Positions 47,273 through 56,845 are shown, counted from the first letter of the stretch. The stretch is DNA of 64,000 bases from Streptomyces sp. (GCF_019510245.1 NZ_JAEKKT010000127.1:124001-188000), one strand, 5' to 3'. A program made the numbers and translations. Notes: generated from the letters alone by a model not told the origin.

Positions 47273-48675
47273 CGAGGAGGCTCCCATCGCTGAGCGTCGT
47301 CGCGGAGATCGTCGAGTACCGACTCCAGGGACATCAACGCGCGTTGCACGTGTGGCAGTTCCAACGGTGCGGGTGACGTGAGGCATTCCAGGCGTTCCGC
47401 GTCGGTGCCGCCCAGCAGCGGGCCGGTGGCGAGCCGGACGCGCAGCGCGCCGAGGTCGTCGCCGAAGCGGTGGCCGCCGGGTGCCGGCATGCCGAGCCGG
47501 GCGGTGAGGAAGTCCTCCAACTCCTGTGCGTCGCCGACCCCGTGGCCGACGAGCGCGGCGCGCAGCGGTTCCAGGTCGGCATACAGGTGGCGGCCGGCCT
47601 GCGGGGGACGGGCCAGCGCGCCGCCGGCGAGGACCGCGGCGTGTGCGGCGGCGGCGACACGCGCGTGCAGCCGTACGACGGCCTCCCGGCGCGCGCTGAC
47701 CGGCTCGGGCTCCTCGAGCGCGTACCGCGCGGCGACCGCGACCGGTGCGGCGAGGCGGGCGCCCACCGCCGTGAGGATGTCGAGCACGCGCGCGTGCAGG
47801 GCCCTGCCGCCGACGCTCTCCGGGAACCGGGCGACGGCTGCCGGCCAGCCGGCCGGCAGCAGGGCACCGGCCAGGTCGGTGACGACGGTGACCTGGTCCG
47901 GGAGCATCTCGGCGGGGCTGAGCAGCACCGTCGCGTCCGGGGCGTGCAGGGTGTCGCGCCAGGTCTCGTCGCTGACCAGGTGCAGTCCCGCGCCGGTCGC
48001 GGCCTCGACGGTCTCGTGCAGCAGTTCGGGAGGGGCGACGGTGGCGGTGGGGTCGTCGGCGACGGAGAGCACGAGCAGCCGGGGGTCGCCGCCCTCGTCC
48101 CGGACCCGGCGCACGGTCTCCAGCAGCGCGTACGGGTCGGGGGCACCGCCGGACTCGGCCGGGGTGGCCACGTGGAAGACGGGCCGGCCGAGGAGCCGGG
48201 CGTACGGCGCCCACCAGGCGGCGCAGGGACGCGGCACCAGGACGTCGCCGCCGAGGGCCGCGGTGAGCGCCAGCAGCAGGGCGGGGGCGCCGGGTCCGGC
48301 GGTCACGCGGCCGGGCGGGGCGGGCAGCCCACGGCGTTCCCAGTAGCCGCAGGCCGCGTCCAGCAGCGCCGGTCCGCCGCCGACGGGCTCCTCCGCACCC
48401 AGGTTCGCGGCGGCGGCCAGGACGGAGGCGAGCTCGGGCAGGACGGGCAGCCCGTCGTCGGGCAGGGGCGGGCCGTAGCGGACGGGACCGTGGCCTTCGG
48501 GTGACGCCGGCCCGCTCTCCTCCGTGGAACTGCCGTTCGCCGGTCCGTGGGCCCCGGGATCCGTCCGCCGCATGTCCGCCTCCGCGCAGTCCGTGGTGCC
48601 GTGTGCTGTCCGGTCCGGGTCGTGCGTACGGTGCCGGAGTGGCCGCTCCGGAGTACCCGGCCGGGGACCGGTCAT
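47269..48675 (-). CDS. Pyridoxal phosphate aminotransferase class I/II-like protein
   Basis: PALLDAACGYWERRGLPAPPGRVTAGPGAPALLLALTAALGGDVLVPRPCAAWWAPYARLLG...; fold-type I layout; active-site Lys region divergent (VVTDLAGALLPAGW). Confidence 0.75.
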   Translation of the reverse strand: MTGPRPGTPERPLRHRTHDPDRTAHGTTDCAEADMRRTDPGAHGPANGSSTEESGPASPEGHGPVRYGPPLPDDGLPVLPELASVLAAAANLGAEEPVGGGPALLDAACGYWERRGLPAPPGRVTAGPGAPALLLALTAALGGDVLVPRPCAAWWAPYARLLGRPVFHVATPAESGGAPDPYALLETVRRVRDEGGDPRLLVLSVADDPTATVAPPELLHETVEAATGAGLHLVSDETWRDTLHAPDATVLLSPAEMLPDQVTVVTDLAGALLPAGWPAAVARFPESVGGRALHARVLDILTAVGARLAAPVAVAARYALEEPEPVSARREAVVRLHARVAAAAHAAVLAGGALARPPQAGRHLYADLEPLRAALVGHGVGDAQELEDFLTARLGMPAPGGHRFGDDLGALRVRLATGPLLGGTDAERLECLTSPAPLELPHVQRALMSLESVLDDLRDDAQRWEPPR

Positions 48676-49931
48676 CCGTCCGCGCCGGGCCTCCCGCCCC
48701 ACAGCCGACGGGGCCACCCGCCCCACAGCCGGTACGCGGCACCGCAGCAGGCAGCCGCGATCAGCATCCCGCCCGCGACCAGCGCCGGCACGGACGTGCT
48801 GTAGACGCCCCCGTCCCCGGCCGCCACCCCGTGCTGCAAGCCCGCCGCGGCACAGGACCCGTCACCGCCCCGGTCCCCGCCGCACTCCTGCCCGCCACCG
48901 CACGACTGCTGTCCTCCGGAGCAGGGCCGCTCACCGTTCCCGTGCGGAGCGTCGCCGTTGTCCCCCCGGGGATCCGCGGCGCCTACGTCACCGCGCGAGG
49001 CCGCATCACCGTCACCACGATCGCCGTGGGAGGCCGTGCCGTCGTCCCCGCGAGAAGCCGTGCCGTCATTCCCACGGACGCCGGTGCCCTCGTCGCCACG
49101 AACGCCGGTGCCCTCGTCGCCACGGACGCCGGCGCCCTCGTCACCGCGGACGCCGGCGCCCTCGTCAGCGCGGGCGGACATGCCGTCGTCCCCGCGCAGG
49201 GCCGTTCCGCCGTCCCCACCGGTGACCGTCCCGCCGTCCCCCCGGGGCACCGTGCCACCGCCGGCCTCCGGCACGGCCCCGCCACCGGCCTCCGGCGGAG
49301 CCCCACCACCGAGGTAGGGCACGGCCTCGCCACCGACCTCCGGTACAGCCCCGCCACCGACCTCCGGCGGAGCCCCACCTCCGACCTCCGGCACGACTCC
49401 GCCGCCGACCCCCGGCACAGCCCCACCGCCGCCCTGGAGGACAGTGCCGCCCTCCCCCTCCGCAGCCGCGCCGCCGTCGTCCCGCGTGACGGCCAGCCGC
49501 GCGCTCCAGGGCCGTCCCTGCTGTCCGCTCGCCGCCGGGCAGGTCCCGTCGACGGTCCGGGTACCGTCCCGTCCGGTGCCCGCCGCTTCCCCGGGCACGT
49601 CACCCGCCGCCGCGTCACCCTCCGTATAGCTCACCGGCCGGTCGCCGGAGACGACCTGGGCGGTGCCCCGGTAGAGCAGGCCGCTGCCCTGCTCGACCCT
49701 GGCCAGCCGTACGGTGCGCCCGGCGAACACCGACGACGTGGCGCCGATGGTCGCAGGCGCCTGTCCCGCAGGCTTCGCGCAGGTCACCGAGACGGTGACG
49801 ACGGCACCGGGCCGGGCGTTGCCGGGGCTGATCTCGGCGGCGGGGTCGGCGGCCGCGGCGGCCGTGCCGGTGACGCCGAACGCGGCACCCGCCAGGACCG
49901 TGACGGACAGGGTGCGAACGGTGCGGCGCAT
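48672..49931 (-). CDS. Exported protein with 8-aa tandem repeat array and C-terminal TM segment
   Basis: Signal peptide MRRTVRTLSVTVLAGAAFGVTGTAAAAA, octapeptide repeats, C-terminal STSVPALVAGGMLIAAACCGAAYRLWGG; SD AAGGAG supports ATG at 49931; ATGA overlap downstream. Confidence 0.75.
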   Translation of the reverse strand: MRRTVRTLSVTVLAGAAFGVTGTAAAAADPAAEISPGNARPGAVVTVSVTCAKPAGQAPATIGATSSVFAGRTVRLARVEQGSGLLYRGTAQVVSGDRPVSYTEGDAAAGDVPGEAAGTGRDGTRTVDGTCPAASGQQGRPWSARLAVTRDDGGAAAEGEGGTVLQGGGGAVPGVGGGVVPEVGGGAPPEVGGGAVPEVGGEAVPYLGGGAPPEAGGGAVPEAGGGTVPRGDGGTVTGGDGGTALRGDDGMSARADEGAGVRGDEGAGVRGDEGTGVRGDEGTGVRGNDGTASRGDDGTASHGDRGDGDAASRGDVGAADPRGDNGDAPHGNGERPCSGGQQSCGGGQECGGDRGGDGSCAAAGLQHGVAAGDGGVYSTSVPALVAGGMLIAAACCGAAYRLWGGWPRRLWGGRPGADG

Positions 49932-50167
49932 GGCAGGAGCTCCTTGCACGGACGACTCGGAGGCACGGGGTCCGTACCCCCGCAGCCATCACAGCCCGGC
50001 CCACGTCGGGCCGCGCGCGGCCGGACCCCATTCGCGGGACACGCGCCCTCTTTCGGGTGACGTCGCGGCCCGGTTCCGGCGGGTCGGGAACGCCCGGGCG
50101 GATCCCCGTGTCGGTCACCTCTCCCCGGGTACGCGGTCCGCACCCCTGATGTACCTGGAGGGAGAAC

Positions 50168-50548
50168 ATGCAGCGAGGCAGTGACCGGCTGAACGTGCAC
50201 CGGGACGACGAGATGAAGCACGAGCTCCAGGGCCTGCTCAGGTCCGGGCACCCGACGCGTACCGAGGACTGGAACGACCCCGAACCGCCGGCCGAGGACG
50301 ATCCGGAGGTGTACCGCGGTGCGGTGGTACCGGGGACGAGTGAGCGGGCGGCGCCGGAGAGCGTGCGCCTCGAGCTGTCCCGGTCCCTGACCCGGCACGA
50401 CTTCCCGGCGGCCCCGCGGGAGCTGGCCGGCGTGCTGCGGCGCAAGAACGCCCCCGACGTCCTCGTCGAGCGGGTTTCCCGGCTGCCGCGTTCGGCACGC
50501 TACGGCAACCTGCTGGCGCTGGCCGAGGCGGTGGCCGGCGGGGAGTGA
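50168..50548 (+). CDS. DUF2795-domain protein
   Basis: Small conserved actinobacterial protein MQRGSDRLNVHRDDEMKHELQGLLRSGHPTRTEDW... Confidence 0.75.
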   Translation: MQRGSDRLNVHRDDEMKHELQGLLRSGHPTRTEDWNDPEPPAEDDPEVYRGAVVPGTSERAAPESVRLELSRSLTRHDFPAAPRELAGVLRRKNAPDVLVERVSRLPRSARYGNLLALAEAVAGGE

Positions 50549-50628
50549 ACCGGAGCACAGAGAACGAACGAAGCCGCGCGCCGGCGGGCCGCCCGTCCGC
50601 CGGCGTGCCACGGAAGGGATGGAGCATC

Positions 50629-51177
50629 ATGCGTATCGCGTTTCTGGTCGCGCCCGAGGGCGTCGAGCAGGTGGAGCTGACCGAGCCGTGGAAGGCGGTC
50701 TCCGACGCCGGGCACGAGCCGGTGCTGGTGTCGACGAAGCCGGGGAAGATCCAGGCCTTCGACCACCTGGACAAGGCCGAGACGTTTCCGGTGGACGAGG
50801 TGGCCGGCGAGACGTCGGCGGGCTCGTTCGGAGGGCTCGTGCTGCCGGGCGGGGTGGCCAACCCGGACTTCCTGCGGATGGACGAGAAGGCCGTCGCGTT
50901 CGTGAGGGACTTCTTCGACGGCGGCCGGCCGGTCGCGGCGATCTGCCACGCCCCCTGGACCCTGGTCGAGGCGGATGTCGTGCGCGGCCGGACGCTGACG
51001 TCCTGGCCGAGCCTGCGGACCGACATCCGCAACGCCGGGGGCACCTGGGTCGACGAGCAGGTCAAGGTCTGCGACGGCGGCCCGAACACGCTGGTCACCA
51101 GCCGCAAGCCGGACGATCTCAAGGCGTTCTGCGAGGCCTTCGTCGACGTGTTCGCCCAGTCCGCGACGGCCGGCTGA
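50629..51177 (+). CDS. PfpI/DJ-1 family protein (type 1 glutamine amidotransferase fold)
   Basis: RIAFLVAPEGVEQVELTEPWKAV...GLVLPGGVANPDFLR...AAICHAPWTLVEADVVRGRTLTS. Confidence 0.94.
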   Translation: MRIAFLVAPEGVEQVELTEPWKAVSDAGHEPVLVSTKPGKIQAFDHLDKAETFPVDEVAGETSAGSFGGLVLPGGVANPDFLRMDEKAVAFVRDFFDGGRPVAAICHAPWTLVEADVVRGRTLTSWPSLRTDIRNAGGTWVDEQVKVCDGGPNTLVTSRKPDDLKAFCEAFVDVFAQSATAG

Positions 51178-51224
51178 GACCGGTATCGCCCGGCCGGGCC
51201 CCGCGCCGCCGACCGGCGGCGGCG

Positions 51225-51482
51225 TCAGCCGGCGGCGGCGCCCGGCGTCGCCGTCTCGGCGCAGTTCCGCTCGCGGGCGCCCTCGCGGGTCCGGCCGGCC
51301 GCGACGAGACGGCGCGGGTTGCGCCGCAGGTACTCGCCCTCCAGCTGGGCCATGCGCTCGTTGTGGGCCCGCAGCGCGTCGTTCGAGCCGTACAGCAGGG
51401 TGTCGTGGCGCGTCCGGTGGATGGTCTCGAGTTCCTTCATGAGCTGCTGGTCGTCCAGCCGGCTGGGGTCGACTCCGGTCAT
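51225..51482 (-). CDS. Small conserved actinobacterial protein (DUF6158-like)
   Basis: MTGVDPSRLDDQQLMKELETIHRTRHDTLLYGSNDALRAHNERMAQLEGEYLRRNP. Confidence 0.75.
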   Translation of the reverse strand: MTGVDPSRLDDQQLMKELETIHRTRHDTLLYGSNDALRAHNERMAQLEGEYLRRNPRRLVAAGRTREGARERNCAETATPGAAAG

Positions 51483-51577
51483 GGTGGTACCCCGCTCGTC
51501 GTGTGGGTCCCGGCGGTCCGGATTCCTGCCTCCACTGTACGAACATCCGGGCGTGCGGGCCTGTCTGGGGCGCCGCC

Positions 51578-53197
51578 CTACCGCACCCGCTCCACCCGGC
51601 GCTCGTCCCACACCGGCTCCGTGGTCTCGCGGACCCGGCCGTCGCTGCCGAAGACCAGGTAGCGGTCGAAGGAGCGCGCGAACCAGCGGTCGTGGGTGAC
51701 GGCGAGCACCGTGCCGTCGAAGGCCTCCAGACCCTCCTGGAGGGCCTCGGCGGATTCCAGGTCGAGGTTGTCGGTCGGCTCGTCGAGCAGGAGCGCCGTC
51801 ACCCCCTGGAGTTCCAGCAGCAGGATCTGGAACCGGGCCTGCTGGCCGCCCGACAGCCGCTCGAAGGTCTGCTCGGACTGCTGGGTGAGTTCGTAGCGGC
51901 GCAGCCTGGACATCGCCGCACCGCGGTCCTGGGAGTGTTCCGTCCACAGGATGTCCAGGAGGGTCCGGCCCTCCAGCTCGGGGTGGGCGTGGGTCTGCGC
52001 GAAGTGTCCGGGGACCACCCGCGCGCCCAGCTTCCACTGCCCCTCGTGGGCCACCTCCTCGCCGGCCAGCAGCCGCAGGAAGTGCGACTTGCCGGAGCCG
52101 TTGGAGCCGAGGACGGCGACCCGTTCGCCGTAGAAGACCTCCAGGTCGAACGGTTTCATCAGGCCGGTGAGTTCGAGCTGTGCGCAGGTGACGGCCCGTA
52201 CGCCGGTACGGCCGCCCTTGATGCGCATCCTGATGTCCTGCTCGCGCGGCGGCTCGGGCGGCGGGCCGGCCTCCTCGAACTTGCGCAGCCGGGTCTGGGC
52301 GGCCGCGTACCGGGACGCCATCTCGTGGGAGACGGCGGCCGCCTGACGCAGCGTCAGCACCAGCTTCTTCAGCTGGGCATGCTTCTCGTCCCAGCGGCGG
52401 CGCAGTTCCTCGAAGCGGGCGAAGCGCTCTCGGCGGGCCTGGTGGTAGGTGGCGAAGCCGCCGCCGTGCACCCAGGCGTCGGCGCCGGTCGGCGAGGGCT
52501 CCACGGAGACGATCTTCTCGGCGGCGCGGGCGAGGAGTTCGCGGTCGTGCGAGACGAACAGGACCGTCTTGCGGGTCTCGCTCAGCTGCTGCTCCAGCCA
52601 GCGCTTGCCGGGCACGTCCAGGTAGTTGTCCGGCTCGTCGAGGAGCAGCACCTCGTCGGTGCCCCGGAACAGCGCCTCCAGCACCAGCCGCTTCTGCTCG
52701 CCGCCGGAGAGGGTGCGCACCTGCCGCCACTGGGCCTTCTCGTACGGCACGCCGAGGGCGGCCGTGGTGCACATGTCCCAGAGGGTCTCGTGCTCGTAGC
52801 CGCGCACCTCGGCCCAGTCGGCGAGGGCCTGCGCGTACGTCAGCTGGGCCGCCTCGTCGTCGACGGTCATGATGGCGTGCTCGGCCTTGTCGACGGCCTG
52901 CGCGGCCGTGCGGATGCCGGGCGGGGCGACGGAGACGAGGAGGTCGCGTACCGTCGTCTCGTCCCGTACGGAACCGACGAACTGGCGCATCACGCCGAGA
53001 CCGCCGCCCACGGCCACGGTGCCGCCGTGCGGCTTCAGCTCGCCGGAGATCAGCCGCAGCAGGGTGGTCTTGCCGGCACCGTTGGGCCCGACGAGGGCGA
53101 CGGCGGCGCCCTCTCCCACCCGGAACGAGACATCGCCGAGCAGGGCCCTCCCGTCGGGGAGGTAGTACTCGAGGTGCGCGGCTTCCAGATGTCCCAT
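51578..53197 (-). CDS. ABC-F family ATP-binding protein
   Basis: Two ABC domains (GPNGAGKTTLLRL; GSNGSGKSHFLRL; LSGGEQKRL; LSGGQQARF), no TM region. Confidence 0.93.
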   Translation of the reverse strand: MGHLEAAHLEYYLPDGRALLGDVSFRVGEGAAVALVGPNGAGKTTLLRLISGELKPHGGTVAVGGGLGVMRQFVGSVRDETTVRDLLVSVAPPGIRTAAQAVDKAEHAIMTVDDEAAQLTYAQALADWAEVRGYEHETLWDMCTTAALGVPYEKAQWRQVRTLSGGEQKRLVLEALFRGTDEVLLLDEPDNYLDVPGKRWLEQQLSETRKTVLFVSHDRELLARAAEKIVSVEPSPTGADAWVHGGGFATYHQARRERFARFEELRRRWDEKHAQLKKLVLTLRQAAAVSHEMASRYAAAQTRLRKFEEAGPPPEPPREQDIRMRIKGGRTGVRAVTCAQLELTGLMKPFDLEVFYGERVAVLGSNGSGKSHFLRLLAGEEVAHEGQWKLGARVVPGHFAQTHAHPELEGRTLLDILWTEHSQDRGAAMSRLRRYELTQQSEQTFERLSGGQQARFQILLLELQGVTALLLDEPTDNLDLESAEALQEGLEAFDGTVLAVTHDRWFARSFDRYLVFGSDGRVRETTEPVWDERRVERVR

Positions 53198-53270
53198 GGT
53201 CAGGGATTCTGCGGGGCGTGCCCGCGATGGGGCAAACCGTTATCGGGCCGCCGTCCTCGGCCGCGGGTAC

Positions 53271-53315
53271 GTCGTGGTTGCTCGCGCAGTTCCCCGCGCC
53301 CCTGACGGGGCGCTG
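53271..53315 (+). repeat. Dispersed intergenic repeat, short form, copy D1
   Basis: gtcgtggttgctcgcgcagttccccgcgcccctgacggggcgctg. Confidence 0.85.
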
Positions 53316-53335
53316 CAGCGAGGGGCGCCACAGAC

Positions 53336-53401
53336 GCGCCCCAAAGGGGCGCTGGGCCCCCCGGCCGAAGGCTGGGGGAGGAACTGCGCGACCAGCCCCC
53401 A
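53336..53401 (+). repeat. Dispersed intergenic repeat, long form, copy D2
   Basis: GCGCCCCAAAGGGGCGCTGGGCCCCCCGGCCGAAGGCTGGGGGAGGAACTGCGCGACCAGCCCCC. Confidence 0.9.
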
Positions 53402-53431
53402 CCGGGCCCGCGCCCGAAATCCCTCGGCCCC

Positions 53432-54079
53432 CTACTGCAACGGCTCACCCGCCGGCCCGCTCGCCCCCGTCGGCTCCACGACCGCGCCCTCCCAGGACAG
53501 TGCCTTCCAGCCGTCGGCCGGGGAGCCCTCCAGGATCACCACGCCCGTGTTGTCGAGGGGGCGGGAGGCGGCGTAGGGGACGTCGACGTTGTCGGCGCGG
53601 GCCGCCGTCCACAGGCGGATCACGGCGCCGTGGCTGACCATGGCGACCGTCCCGGCACCGCTCGCGGCGGCCTCGGCGACCACCGCGTCGTAGCGGCCGA
53701 GGACCTCGTCCCCGGTCTCCCCGCCGGGCATGCGCGGCGCGGTGTCCCCGGCCGCCCACCCGAACACGGTCCGCATGTACTGCTCGCCGCGCTCGGAGTG
53801 GCCGGGCAGCATCTCCAGGTCGCCGGCGAAGACCTCGCGGATGCCGTCGCGGACGACGGGGTCGAGACCGCGGGCGGCGGCCAGCGGGGCGGCGGTGAGC
53901 TGGGTGCGGATGAGGGTGGAGACGTAGAGGGCCTCGATGTCCTCGTCGGCGAGGGCCGCCGGGAGGGCGGCCGCCTGCTGCTCGCCGAGGGCGGTCAGAC
54001 CGGGACCCGGTGCCGCGGTGTCGAGCAGGAAGTCGACGTTGGTCGGGGTCTGCCCGTGACGTATGAGGAGCAGGCGCAT
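53432..54079 (-). CDS. Histidine phosphatase family protein
   Basis: MRLLLIRHGQTPTNVDFLLDTAAPGPGLTALGEQQA. Confidence 0.93.
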   Translation of the reverse strand: MRLLLIRHGQTPTNVDFLLDTAAPGPGLTALGEQQAAALPAALADEDIEALYVSTLIRTQLTAAPLAAARGLDPVVRDGIREVFAGDLEMLPGHSERGEQYMRTVFGWAAGDTAPRMPGGETGDEVLGRYDAVVAEAAASGAGTVAMVSHGAVIRLWTAARADNVDVPYAASRPLDNTGVVILEGSPADGWKALSWEGAVVEPTGASGPAGEPLQ

Positions 54080-54158
54080 CCAGGGGTCCTCTCACTCGGC
54101 TCACTCGTCCGCAGCGCGGGCCGGCAGGAAAGTGCCACTTCAGGGTAACCGCACTCGC

Positions 54159-55646
54159 ATGAGCCCAGATGTCGACCTCACCGTCCCGAAGCCCGGCCGG
54201 CACGCGCTGCGCGACCGGCTGCTCGCCCTCGACAGCCGGCTGTTCGAGTTCGCCGCCGAGCGGAACTGGCCGTTCGCCGAGCCGGTGCTGCCCCGGCTGA
54301 GCCGGAGCGCCAACCACGGGGTGCTGTGGTTCGCGACGGCCGCCGCGGTGGCCGCGACCCGCACGCCCCGGGCCCGCCGGGCCGCCGCCCGCGGCCTGGC
54401 CTCGCTCACCCTGGCCTCCCTGGCCATCAACACCCTCGGCAAGCGCTCGGTGCGCCGCCCGCGCCCGCTCCTGGACCCGGTGCCCGCGGTACGGCACCTG
54501 AAGCGGCAGCCGATCACCACCTCGTTCCCCTCCGGGCACGCCGCGTCGGCGGCCGCCTTCGCGACCGGGGTCGCCCTGGAGTCCCCGGGGTGGGGCGCGG
54601 TGGTGGCGCCGGTGGCGTTCTCCGTCGCGATGTCCCGGGTGTACACGGGCGTGCACTTCCCGAGCGACGTGCTCGCGGGCGCGGTGCTGGGGGCAGGCGC
54701 CGCGTTCGCCGTACGGGCACTGGTGCCGACCCGGGCGCAGACCGGCCCGCCGCCCCGGCCGCGTGCCGAGGCCCCGGCGCTGGCCGACGGGGACGGTCTG
54801 GTGGTGGTGGCCAACCGGGCCTCCGGCAGCGCCGACCGGATGCGGGTGCTGCACCGCGAGCTCCCGGAGGCGGAGCTGGTGGAGTGCGAACCGGACGAGG
54901 TGAAGGCCGAGTTGGCGAAGGCCGCACAGCGGGCGCGGGCGCTCGGGGTGTGCGGCGGCGACGGCACCGTGAACGCGGCGGCCCAGGTCGCCCTGCGCCA
55001 CGGGCTGCCGCTCGCGGTGCTGCCCGGCGGCACCCTGAACCACTTCGCCCACGACCTGAGCGTGGAGGACGGCCGGAGCATCGGCCGGGCCGTGCGCGAG
55101 GGTGAGGCGGTCCGGGTGGACGTGGGCCGCTTCACCTCGGGCGACCTGGAGGGCGTCTTCCTGAACACGCTGAGCCTGGGCGTCTACCCGGAGCTGGTCC
55201 GGGAGCGGGAACGCTGGTCGCACCGCATCGGCGCCTGGCCCGCCGAGGTGCTGGCCGTGCTGCGCGTGCTGCGCACGGACCGGCATCCGCTCCAGGTCGA
55301 ACTGCGCGGCGAGACGCACCCGTTGTGGCTGCTGTTCGTCGGCAACTGTGTCTACCACCGGCTGGCCCTGACCCCAGGCCGCCGTACCGACCTGGCGGAC
55401 GGGCAGCTCGACGTACGCGTGGTGCACGGCGGCCGGCATCCCGCGCTCCGCCTGCTCTCCGCCGCCCTCGCGGGCCCGCTCACCCGCTCCCCCGCCCATG
55501 CCGAGGCGCGGGTGCGCCGGCTGCGCCTGAAGGGCATCGCGGCCGGCACACCGCTCGCGTACGACGGTGAAGTCACCGATGTCGCGGGCGAGATGACGGT
55601 GGAGAAGCTGCCGCAAGCGCTGACCGTGTACCGGCCGCTGCCCTGA
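54159..55646 (+). CDS. Bifunctional PAP2 phosphatase / diacylglycerol kinase-like fusion
   Basis: PAP2 motifs (KRSVRRPRP, SFPSGHAAS, SRVYTGVHFPSDV) then DAGK catalytic motifs (GVCGGDGTVNAAAQVAL, VLPGGTLNHFAHDL). Confidence 0.92.
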   Translation: MSPDVDLTVPKPGRHALRDRLLALDSRLFEFAAERNWPFAEPVLPRLSRSANHGVLWFATAAAVAATRTPRARRAAARGLASLTLASLAINTLGKRSVRRPRPLLDPVPAVRHLKRQPITTSFPSGHAASAAAFATGVALESPGWGAVVAPVAFSVAMSRVYTGVHFPSDVLAGAVLGAGAAFAVRALVPTRAQTGPPPRPRAEAPALADGDGLVVVANRASGSADRMRVLHRELPEAELVECEPDEVKAELAKAAQRARALGVCGGDGTVNAAAQVALRHGLPLAVLPGGTLNHFAHDLSVEDGRSIGRAVREGEAVRVDVGRFTSGDLEGVFLNTLSLGVYPELVRERERWSHRIGAWPAEVLAVLRVLRTDRHPLQVELRGETHPLWLLFVGNCVYHRLALTPGRRTDLADGQLDVRVVHGGRHPALRLLSAALAGPLTRSPAHAEARVRRLRLKGIAAGTPLAYDGEVTDVAGEMTVEKLPQALTVYRPLP

Positions 55647-55789
55647 CGTCCACCGTCGCACATGACGACCCGTCAGTCCACATGACAAAACACGGGTCTC
55701 ATTATTCGGCATGCGCGCGTAGCGTTGCGGACACCGCGGGACGGGGCCGTCCGGCCCCGTCCGCCGGTGTGACGCGAAGGGGTCGAGCC

Positions 55790-56605
55790 ATGTCGAAGCC
55801 GCGGGAGACCGCTGTCTACACGCACGGGCACCACGAGTCGGTGCTGCGTTCCCACACCTCCAGGACCGCCGCCAACTCGGCCGCCTACCTGCTGGGTTCG
55901 CTCAAGCCCCACATGCGGATCCTGGACATCGGCTGCGGTCCGGGCACCATCACCGCCGACCTGGCCGCGCTGGTACCCGACGGCCGTGTCACCGGCGTCG
56001 ACCACGCCCCCGGCATCCTGGAGCAGGCCCGCGCGACCGCCGCCGGACGCGGGCTGACGAACGTGGACTTCGCGGTCGCCGACGTGCACGCGCTGGACTA
56101 CCCCGACGACACCTTCTGCGTGGTCCACGCCCACCAGGTGCTGCAGCACGTGGGCGATCCGGTGCAGGCGCTGCGCGAGATGCGGCGGGTCACCAAGCCC
56201 GGCGGCTTCGTCGCCGTGCGCGACGCGGACTACGCGGCGATGACCTGGTACCCGGCGGTGCCCGGCCTGGACGGCTGGCTGGAGCTGTACCGGCGGGTCG
56301 CCCGGGCCAACGGCGGCGAGCCCGACGCCGGGCGGCGGCTGAGGTCCTGGGCGCTGGCGGCGGGGCTCACCGACATCACGGCCACCTCGGGCACCTGGAC
56401 ATACAGCACGGCCGAGGAGCGGGCCTGGTGGGGCGGGCTGTGGGCGGACCGCACGGTCGCCTCCTCGTACGCCGAGCGGGCCACCGAGGGCGGACACGCG
56501 ACCCCGGAGCAGCTGGCGGGAATCGCGGCGGCCTGGCGGGAGTGGGCGGGGCAGGAGGACGGCTGGTTCGCCGTACTGCACGGAGAAATTCTGTGCCGTA
56601 AGTGA
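55790..56605 (+). CDS. SAM-dependent methyltransferase
   Basis: MRILDIGCGPGTITADLAALVPDGRVTGVDHAPGILEQAR. Confidence 0.92.
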   Translation: MSKPRETAVYTHGHHESVLRSHTSRTAANSAAYLLGSLKPHMRILDIGCGPGTITADLAALVPDGRVTGVDHAPGILEQARATAAGRGLTNVDFAVADVHALDYPDDTFCVVHAHQVLQHVGDPVQALREMRRVTKPGGFVAVRDADYAAMTWYPAVPGLDGWLELYRRVARANGGEPDAGRRLRSWALAAGLTDITATSGTWTYSTAEERAWWGGLWADRTVASSYAERATEGGHATPEQLAGIAAAWREWAGQEDGWFAVLHGEILCRK

Positions 56606-56653
56606 GCCTGATCCGCGGATTTCGGGAAACCCGCTTTGCAGGAGGTTCACACT

Positions 56654-56824
56654 ATGGTTCCCATCCTGCTGGTACTGCTTCTGGTCCTGATTCTCTTCGG
56701 TGCCGGATTCGCGGTGAAAATACTCTGGTGGATCGCGCTCGCCGTACTTGTGATATGGCTTCTCGGATTCCTGGTCCGGGGCACGACCGGCGCCGGTGGC
56801 AGGGGTCGCTGGTACAGGTGGTGA
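56654..56824 (+). CDS. Small hydrophobic membrane protein (56 aa)
   Basis: MVPILLVLLLVLILFGAGFAVKILWWIALAVLVIWLLGFLVRGTTGAGGRGRWYRW; SD GGAGG upstream. Confidence 0.75.
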   Translation: MVPILLVLLLVLILFGAGFAVKILWWIALAVLVIWLLGFLVRGTTGAGGRGRWYRW

Positions 56825-56845
56825 CGCCACCCACCGGTGGCGGAG

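Noticed and set aside
49026-49260. RGD motifs as integrin-binding adhesin signature
   Set aside because: RGD arises from the R|GD junction of the octapeptide repeat; no host context or adhesin domain
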